A stretch of DNA of 28,223 nucleotides from Fen-1308 sp035319185. Lineage in GTDB: Bacteria; Nitrospirota; Thermodesulfovibrionia; Thermodesulfovibrionales; Dissulfurispiraceae. The translations under genes and the position numbers were made by a program. The notes beneath the pieces are model-generated. The model saw only the letters and a list, made by a program, of their open reading frames with translations. It was not told the DNA's origin and made no database searches. Where the stretch lies: positions 1-28,223 of the forward strand of contig DATHDF010000053.1 of NCBI GenBank assembly GCA_035319185.1. The letters are read 5' to 3'. Below, piece after piece: positions 23,882 to 28,223 of the stretch. Positions within the stretch are counted from its first letter, which is position 1. Each line of letters opens with the position of its first letter.

Positions 23882-25006
23882 CTATATTCTTTGAGCTCCC
23901 ATGAGAGCTGCAAATCTCTGAGCTGCGTCGTCTATCGAAAATTCTTCCGCTTTTGCCCTTGCACGCATCCCCATGTTCACAGCATCGTTCAGTGAAAGGA
24001 TGATCTTGCCCGCCAGCTCTGAGGAGTCTGTAATGGAAGATATGACGAAGCCTTCCCTTCCGTCTTCTACAATCTCGGCAGCCCCGTTGTTCCGGGTGGT
24101 GACTACCGGAAGTCCCGAGGCCATCGCTTCCAGACAGGCATTGCTGAAAGGGTCGTAGATGGTAGGCAAAACAAACAGGTCCGATGCTGCATAAAACTTT
24201 TCGATGCCGGAGCGCGGACCAAGGAACATTACGTCCTTGCCAACGCCAAGACGCCCGGCCAGTTGAGCATAGGAAGCACTTTCGCCCTTGCCTACAACTA
24301 GGGCCTTGATTCCTTCGTTCCGCATGGCTTTTTTTACGTCGGGCAACGATCTTATAATCATTTCAAGCCCCTTGCGCCTGAATCCGCTGCCCACAAACAA
24401 AATGACCTTGTCATGTTCACTCAAGTCCAGGGATCGCCTCACCCCAGATCGCCATCTATCCCGGTTGTCGGGAGAAAATTTCACCAGATCGACGCCGTTG
24501 CAGGCAACCGCAATCTTTTCAAGCGATGTTCCATAATACCTATGTATCTGCTCTCGAACCATCTTAGAATTGGCAACAATGAGCGGCGTATTTTCAAATA
24601 TCCTTTCTTCGAGAGAAAGCATATAGCGGTGCAGCGGATTAAGCTTGAACGACAGTTTCTTATGCGCCGGCTCAATTTCGCCCCTCAGCTCGAGCCATGC
24701 CCTGTGGCAACCTTCGCCGGCTCTGTAAATATCCTGGTATTCAGTGCGCTCAAAACTGACTATGCAGTCAAACTTTTCACTCCTCAGCGTCTTCGCCGAA
24801 TTTTTGCTGAACGACCTGACAGACATATAGGAGCCGGCTTGAATTATATCGACCTTATGAAATTCAATGCCCGGCTCATCAGCCCAGCTGTTTGCGAAGA
24901 CATGAAGATCATGCCCTTCCTTACTCAGCGCGCCAAGAAGGGTTTTAAGATAGAGTTCTGCTCCGCCATGAAAGGAAAAGCGCTTTTTAACAAATGCAAG
25001 CCGCAT
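23882..25006 (-). CDS. GT4 glycosyltransferase, WaaG-like
   Basis: This 374-residue GT-B protein resembles LPS glucosyltransferase I (WaaG). The N-terminal MRLAFVKKRFSFHGGAELYLKTL acceptor loop is followed by HVFANSW. A DCIVSFERTEYQDIYRAGEGCHRAWL block parallels the WaaG segment around its VVGFNKMPGLDVY region. The donor half has ILFVGSGFRRKGLEMIIRSLP, LVVGKGES, and DPFSNACLEAMASGLPVVTT with the two catalytic/donor glutamate-type positions. It likely adds a hexose to the LPS core (inference). Start and preceding stop share one base (TGATG), so it is coupled to the GT2 gene. Confidence 0.82.
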   Translation of the reverse strand: MRLAFVKKRFSFHGGAELYLKTLLGALSKEGHDLHVFANSWADEPGIEFHKVDIIQAGSYMSVRSFSKNSAKTLRSEKFDCIVSFERTEYQDIYRAGEGCHRAWLELRGEIEPAHKKLSFKLNPLHRYMLSLEERIFENTPLIVANSKMVREQIHRYYGTSLEKIAVACNGVDLVKFSPDNRDRWRSGVRRSLDLSEHDKVILFVGSGFRRKGLEMIIRSLPDVKKAMRNEGIKALVVGKGESASYAQLAGRLGVGKDVMFLGPRSGIEKFYAASDLFVLPTIYDPFSNACLEAMASGLPVVTTRNNGAAEIVEDGREGFVISSITDSSELAGKIILSLNDAVNMGMRARAKAEEFSIDDAAQRFAALMGAQRI

Positions 25007-25779
25007 CAGGCATCTTTCCCGGTTTTATCTGCAGCGCTCAACTCCCACAACTTCGCGTACTTTAGAAACGTTTGGAAACTATAAAGCACCGCCAACATGA
25101 AACCACGCACGCCATCAAGAAATCCGCGCCGGAGCATATACATCTTGATAAAAGTGCTGACCGGATTGACTATGATCGATTTGACCGTCGGCTTTCTGTT
25201 TTCCTTCAGATATTCTTTTGCGGAAAGTGTTGCATAGGATTCCATCTTCCTCATGTATTCCGACAGAGAGCGATAACTGTAATGTTCCAGGGGCGCGGAA
25301 AGAGAACTCACGGATCCTTTCACCACAACCTTCTCGTGGACTTCTCGCAGATCGAAGGCGCCTGAGTTTTTTCTGAATAGCCGCAAAACTGCATCTGGCC
25401 ACCAGCCGCCATGCCGGATCCACTTGCCAAGAAAGAAATTCCTCCTCGGGATGAAAAAACCATCACAGCCCGGCGCTAAGATAGCAGCCTGAATTTCTTT
25501 CCTGAGGGCCGGTGGCACCCGCTCATCGGCATCAAGGACCAGCACCCACTCGTTTCGTGCGTGGTCAACGGCGGTCTGCTTCTGTCTTGCAAAGCCCTGC
25601 CATTCATGCTGATAAATCCTCTCCGTGTATTTGCGGGCAATAGCGACCGTTTTGTCTGTGCTGAAAGAATCGACGACTACGATGTCGTCAAATTCGCTTA
25701 CACTGGCAAGCGCATCGCCTATATTCAATTCTTCGTTGTGAGTTATTATCGCTACAGAGATGGGAATGCTGTCATTCAT
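25006..25779 (-). CDS. GT2 glycosyltransferase, WaaE/KdtX-like
   Basis: This 257-residue GT-A protein opens with ISVAIITHNEELNIGDALASV and has VVDSFSTDKTVAIA, KQTAVDHARNEWVLVLDADE (metal-binding DADE) and RLFRKNSGAFDLREVHEKV. This layout matches LPS core beta-1,4-glucosyltransferases of the WaaE/KdtX group. The C-terminal hydrophobic stretch (RGFLDGVRGFMLAVLYSFQTFLKYAKLWEL) is typical of that group and suggests membrane attachment. It is the first gene of the glycan operon, 49 bases downstream of a clear extended -10. Confidence 0.86.
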   Translation of the reverse strand: MNDSIPISVAIITHNEELNIGDALASVSEFDDIVVVDSFSTDKTVAIARKYTERIYQHEWQGFARQKQTAVDHARNEWVLVLDADERVPPALRKEIQAAILAPGCDGFFIPRRNFFLGKWIRHGGWWPDAVLRLFRKNSGAFDLREVHEKVVVKGSVSSLSAPLEHYSYRSLSEYMRKMESYATLSAKEYLKENRKPTVKSIIVNPVSTFIKMYMLRRGFLDGVRGFMLAVLYSFQTFLKYAKLWELSAADKTGKDA

Positions 25780-25827
25780 AAACTTAGAAAGGGCAGCTCT
25801 TTGTTGCCAAGGTCATCATTGAAAGTG

Positions 25828-25836
25828 ATTATACCA
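25828..25836 (-). promoter_or_regulatory. extended -10 promoter of the glycan operon
   Basis: The minus strand reads TGGTATAAT, a perfect TGnTATAAT. Transcription would begin near 25821, with a leader of about 40 bases before the GT2 start at 25779. No good -35 is seen; its place is taken by the palindrome at 25839-25866, which begins two bases upstream of the TG. Confidence 0.55.
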
Positions 25837-25838
25837 TA

Positions 25839-25866
25839 GTAGGGGCAAACGGCCGTTCGCCCCTAC
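25839..25866. repeat. 28-bp GTAGGGGC...GCCCCTAC palindrome
   Basis: GTAGGGGC (25839-25846) pairs fully with GCCCCTAC (25859-25866). The inner AACGG/CCGTT continues the symmetry, leaving one A-C mismatch, so 13 of 14 pairs form. It lies between rnfB and the glycan operon, directly upstream of the -10. The outer arm recurs at 8138-8164. No T-run follows on either strand, so it is not a standard terminator. The rest of the gap (25867-25935) holds a run of seven Cs at 25883-25889 and a small AGCGC/GCGCT hairpin at 25896-25909. Confidence 0.75.
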
Positions 25867-25935
25867 ATAAAGATACGAAATACCCCCCCGGTGACAGCGC
25901 TGGGGCGCTTCCCAAAAGCATATCTATTTTGTTAA

Positions 25936-27102
25936 TCAGGCTGCCGCTTCTTTCTCCTTTTTTGCCTTCTGTTTTGCTATCCTGATCTGTTCAGCGTTAA
26001 ATGTGCCATCAATGGCCTGCACGGGACACTTAATAGCGCATATGCCGCAGCCAATGCATTTCTCCTGGTTGACCGAATGTTTCTTCTTGTTCTCGCCCGT
26101 AATCGCGTCAACAGGGCAGGCCTTCAGGCATATCTGACAGCCTATGCAGTTATCAAGCACGGTTGCCTTTGGCCTGTCGGTGATAAAGTCCTCGATGGCA
26201 TTAGTAGGGCATTTTGTAACGCAAAGCCCGCATACCCTGCATTTATCCATGTCGATTTTCGCGAGATTCTTGTCGACCTTCGGCGCATCGAACGGACAGA
26301 CCTTCACGCACATGCCGCAGGCTATGCAGCCAACCTTGCAGAATTTACGCACATCAGCGCCTTTGTCGCGTGAATGGCAGGCAACGAGTACTGCCTTGGA
26401 TGCAGGCAAAACCTCTATCACCTTCTTCGGACACGCCGCCTCACACTTTCTGCAAGCAGTGCATTTGTCCTTGTCGATGATTGGCAGACTGTCACTTCCC
26501 ATCTTGATGGCGTCAAAAGGGCATACGCTCTCGCAAGTACCGTAACCAAGGCATCCATATATGCAAGATTTGTCTCCTCCGCCGGCCAGCACCGCGGCGC
26601 GGCAATCCAGGACGCCTTCGTAAGCATACTTCTTCTGAGATTTATCTGAGCCTCCCTGACACATCACCCTGGCCAGTTCCTTCTCCTTGATCTCGGCCTT
26701 CTTGCCAGTGATCTCGGCAACCTTCAGGGCAGCCTTCTCTCCCGCCGGGATGCAAAGGCTTGGTGATACATTCGGGTCTTTTACGACCGCTTCTGCATAT
26801 TGTTCGCAGCCCGCATAACCACAGGCGCCGCAATGGGCATGCGCCAGGACATCGTTGACCTGCTCGACTCTCGGATCGATCTTCACCGCGAATTTCTTTG
26901 CCGCAAAGGCCAGCACGAAACCAAAGACCGTGCTCATACCGGCAAGGAAGATCAGCGTATATTTGATAAGGGGCGCCATTGCTATAGCTTCTTTTGCCTC
27001 GATCTCTGCGCCGACTCCTACTTTAGGCAGAAGAAACTGCGATATATCTGCAAACTGGAACAGCCCCAGGATGTCCGTTACTAGCTTATGTACCTCGTAC
27101 AT
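25936..27102 (-). CDS. rnfB: Rnf complex subunit B, long polyferredoxin type
   Basis: RnfB takes electrons from ferredoxin and passes them through the Rnf complex to NAD+, coupled to ion export. The 388-residue protein has one membrane helix (about 44-66) and a 4Fe-4S domain with Cys91, 94, 99 and 117. Six further four-cysteine clusters follow (beginning at Cys180, 214, 259, 288, 319 and 349). The CIYGCLGYGTCESVCPFDAI block marks the long clostridial-type RnfB, not the short proteobacterial one. The ATG at 27102 has GGAGGT six bases upstream, so a 41-residue N-terminal extension before the helix is probably translated. A start at 26979 (MAPLIKY) would look more typical but has a poor Shine-Dalgarno. 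It ends the rnf operon. Confidence 0.93.
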   Translation of the reverse strand: MYEVHKLVTDILGLFQFADISQFLLPKVGVGAEIEAKEAIAMAPLIKYTLIFLAGMSTVFGFVLAFAAKKFAVKIDPRVEQVNDVLAHAHCGACGYAGCEQYAEAVVKDPNVSPSLCIPAGEKAALKVAEITGKKAEIKEKELARVMCQGGSDKSQKKYAYEGVLDCRAAVLAGGGDKSCIYGCLGYGTCESVCPFDAIKMGSDSLPIIDKDKCTACRKCEAACPKKVIEVLPASKAVLVACHSRDKGADVRKFCKVGCIACGMCVKVCPFDAPKVDKNLAKIDMDKCRVCGLCVTKCPTNAIEDFITDRPKATVLDNCIGCQICLKACPVDAITGENKKKHSVNQEKCIGCGICAIKCPVQAIDGTFNAEQIRIAKQKAKKEKEAAA

Positions 27103-27164
27103 CGAACTACCTCCATAAATTTGCGCCCTTTTCAGGCTTAAAATATTTTAACATTTCATCCCGA

Positions 27165-27755
27165 TCAGTGTTTTATCAGGCCCGCAAAACCGGTGAATGC
27201 AAGGGCTATCATGCCGGTGACAATGAATGCCATTGGCAGTCCTTTAAAATGCTTCGGCACGTCCGCCAGCTCCAGTTTTTCCCTGATGCTTGCCATGATG
27301 ATCAGGGCCAGAGAAAAGCCTGCGCCCGACCCGAAGGCAAAGGCCAGGCTCTCGATAAAGGTGTATTTGTTGCCCACATTCATAAGCGGCACGGCTAGGA
27401 TGATGCAGTTCGTCGATATCAGCGCAAGGTATATTCCCAATTTATAATACAATGCCGGGGCGACCTTTCTCATTATCGTATCGGAGCCTTGAACTAATCC
27501 GGCAACGATGCCGATGAATACAATAATCATCAAAAACTCTATATTCAGCGGCACCATGATGAACTTGTATACGACCCAGCTTATCGCGGCACTGATCATC
27601 ATGACAGCGGTGAAGGTAACGCTCATGCCTAAAGCGGTTTCCATCTTCTTGGAAACCCCGAAGAATATGCAAAGGCCGAGGAACCAGGTAAAAACAAAAT
27701 TATTTACAAGCGATGCAGATATTATCAGTTCGAAAAGTTTCACGAATTCGTTCAT
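27165..27755 (-). CDS. rnfA: Rnf complex subunit A
   Basis: RnfA is a six-helix inner-membrane protein that with RnfE holds an iron-sulfur cluster inside the membrane. The 196-residue protein matches the family end to end: VNNFVFTWFLGLCIFFGVSKK, GSDTIMRKVAPALYYKLGIYL, STNCIILAVPLMN and the ADVPKHFKGLPMAFIVTGMIAL tail. Both cluster-binding cysteines are present (Cys29 in LGLC and Cys117 in TNC). AAGGAG lies eight bases before the ATG. It follows rnfE by 14 bases and precedes rnfB by 62 bases, the usual rnfEAB order. Confidence 0.95.
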   Translation of the reverse strand: MNEFVKLFELIISASLVNNFVFTWFLGLCIFFGVSKKMETALGMSVTFTAVMMISAAISWVVYKFIMVPLNIEFLMIIVFIGIVAGLVQGSDTIMRKVAPALYYKLGIYLALISTNCIILAVPLMNVGNKYTFIESLAFAFGSGAGFSLALIIMASIREKLELADVPKHFKGLPMAFIVTGMIALAFTGFAGLIKH

Positions 27756-27769
27756 AGTTCAATCTCCTT

Positions 27770-28223
27770 CTAGTGAGAATGGCCCTTTGTGAAATATTTC
27801 GCGTACATCCAGTTGAACGCCGCCATAAGAATTCCGACCGCAAAGAAACCGCCGGCAGGCAGGATCAGGATTAGCAACGGCTTTGCATCGATTATCGGCA
27901 CCCCCCACAGCATGCCCTTTCCGATCAGCTCGCGGAAGAAGCTGATTGTAATTAGCGCGACCATAAAGCCCAATCCCATGCCGATGCCGTCGAACATCGA
28001 CGGCATAATAGTGTTCTTGCTTGCAAACATCTCGGCGCGGGCCAGAATCGATGCGAATGCAACTATAAGCTGTATATACAGCCCGACCGATCTGTATACA
28101 TCCGGGACCAGGGCGTCCATGCCGAGATTGACGACCGTAACCCAGCCTGAAATGACAAGCATGAAAATAGGCAGACGGATTCTGGGATGGATGAACTTGC
28201 GCATCGCCGAGACGGTCAGGTTA
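27770..28223 (-). CDS. rnfE: Rnf complex subunit E, N terminus outside the window
   Basis: The frame stays open to the right edge, so the gene is partial; the ATG at 28204 is internal. The 150 visible residues match RnfE/NqrD from the RKFIHPRIRLPIF segment onward, with RAEMFASKN, FDGIGMGLGF, SFFRELIGKG and a C-terminal ILILPAGGFFAVGILMAA helix. Roughly the first 50-60 residues, including the first cluster cysteine (GLCP region), lie beyond the edge. Family members have TNC (or NC) before the RAEAFA motif; here it is AFA, with the cysteine replaced by alanine at codon 28052-28054. The rnfCDG genes should lie upstream, outside the window. Confidence 0.9.
   Translation of the reverse strand, partial: NLTVSAMRKFIHPRIRLPIFMLVISGWVTVVNLGMDALVPDVYRSVGLYIQLIVAFASILARAEMFASKNTIMPSMFDGIGMGLGFMVALITISFFRELIGKGMLWGVPIIDAKPLLILILPAGGFFAVGILMAAFNWMYAKYFTKGHSH

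Noticed and set aside
24413..25084. Plus-strand open frame of about 223 codons opposite the WaaG-like gene
   Set aside because: It lies antisense to a well-supported glycosyltransferase and has no recognisable motif or ribosome-binding site.
25883..25889. Run of seven Cs as a phase-variation tract
   Set aside because: It lies neither in a coding frame nor between promoter boxes, and seven bases is short for slippage switching.
25896..25909. AGCGC-TGGG-GCGCT hairpin downstream of rnfB as an intrinsic terminator
   Set aside because: No T-run follows on the rnf-sense strand; it may still stabilise the 3' end but cannot be called a terminator.
1..28223. CRISPR array, tRNA, rRNA or phage genes
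   Set aside because: No regularly spaced direct repeats, cloverleaf sequences, rRNA-like segments or phage structural genes were seen on reading both strands.

Overview
The window is a gene-dense stretch of a Gram-negative bacterial chromosome. The outer-membrane LPS assembly protein LptD, an MsbA-type flippase and a run of LPS-type glycosyltransferases imply a two-membrane cell. A clostridial-style polyferredoxin RnfB with RnfA and RnfE implies an anaerobic or low-potential redox lifestyle. This mix would suit a Nitrospirota (Thermodesulfovibrionia-like) or Desulfobacterota genome. That placement is inference from gene content only.

Layout. (1) 98-928 is a plus-strand YihY/BrkB membrane protein, converging on a small ICMT/PEMT-like methyltransferase (959-1507). 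(2) 1600-10144 is a minus-strand housekeeping run, in transcription order trpB, trpA, accD, folC, lptD, truB, purB. Gaps or overlaps of 1-4 nt link trpB-trpA and accD through truB. (3) 10145-10266 is a compact divergent promoter region. (4) 10267-12467, plus strand, carries a second tryptophan synthase beta paralogue (TrpB2 class) and trpF, separated by a 177-nt nested palindromic element. (5) 12430-25779 is one long minus-strand cell-envelope operon: two nucleotide-diphospho-sugar transferase types (GT2, GT4), four GT9 (heptosyltransferase-type) proteins, a CgeB-like transferase, a GT2-methyltransferase fusion, a DUF2142 membrane protein, msbA, and finally queF. (6) 25936-28223 is the 3' part of an rnf operon (rnfE cut by the window edge, then rnfA and rnfB). 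The usual order CDGEAB puts rnfC, rnfD and rnfG just past the right edge.

How the genes work together. The trp genes supply the last steps of tryptophan synthesis: TrpF isomerises phosphoribosylanthranilate, and TrpA/TrpB turn indoleglycerol phosphate plus serine into tryptophan. The glycan operon would build LPS core or another lipid-linked glycan. MsbA would flip the lipid-linked product, and LptD would insert LPS in the outer membrane. Rnf couples ferredoxin:NAD+ electron transfer to an ion gradient.

Most unusual points: trpB has no ATG, GTG or TTG at its conserved N terminus and seems to start at ATT, with a Shine-Dalgarno and an extended -10 in the right places. The RnfE fragment has alanine where the family has a cysteine that binds the intramembrane iron-sulfur cluster. 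Two intergenic copies of a GTAGGGGC...GCCCCTAC-type palindrome are present, one touching the probable glycan-operon promoter and one in front of accD. No CRISPR array, tRNA, rRNA or recognisable transposase gene was seen, and no stretch over 300 bases lacks a gene.
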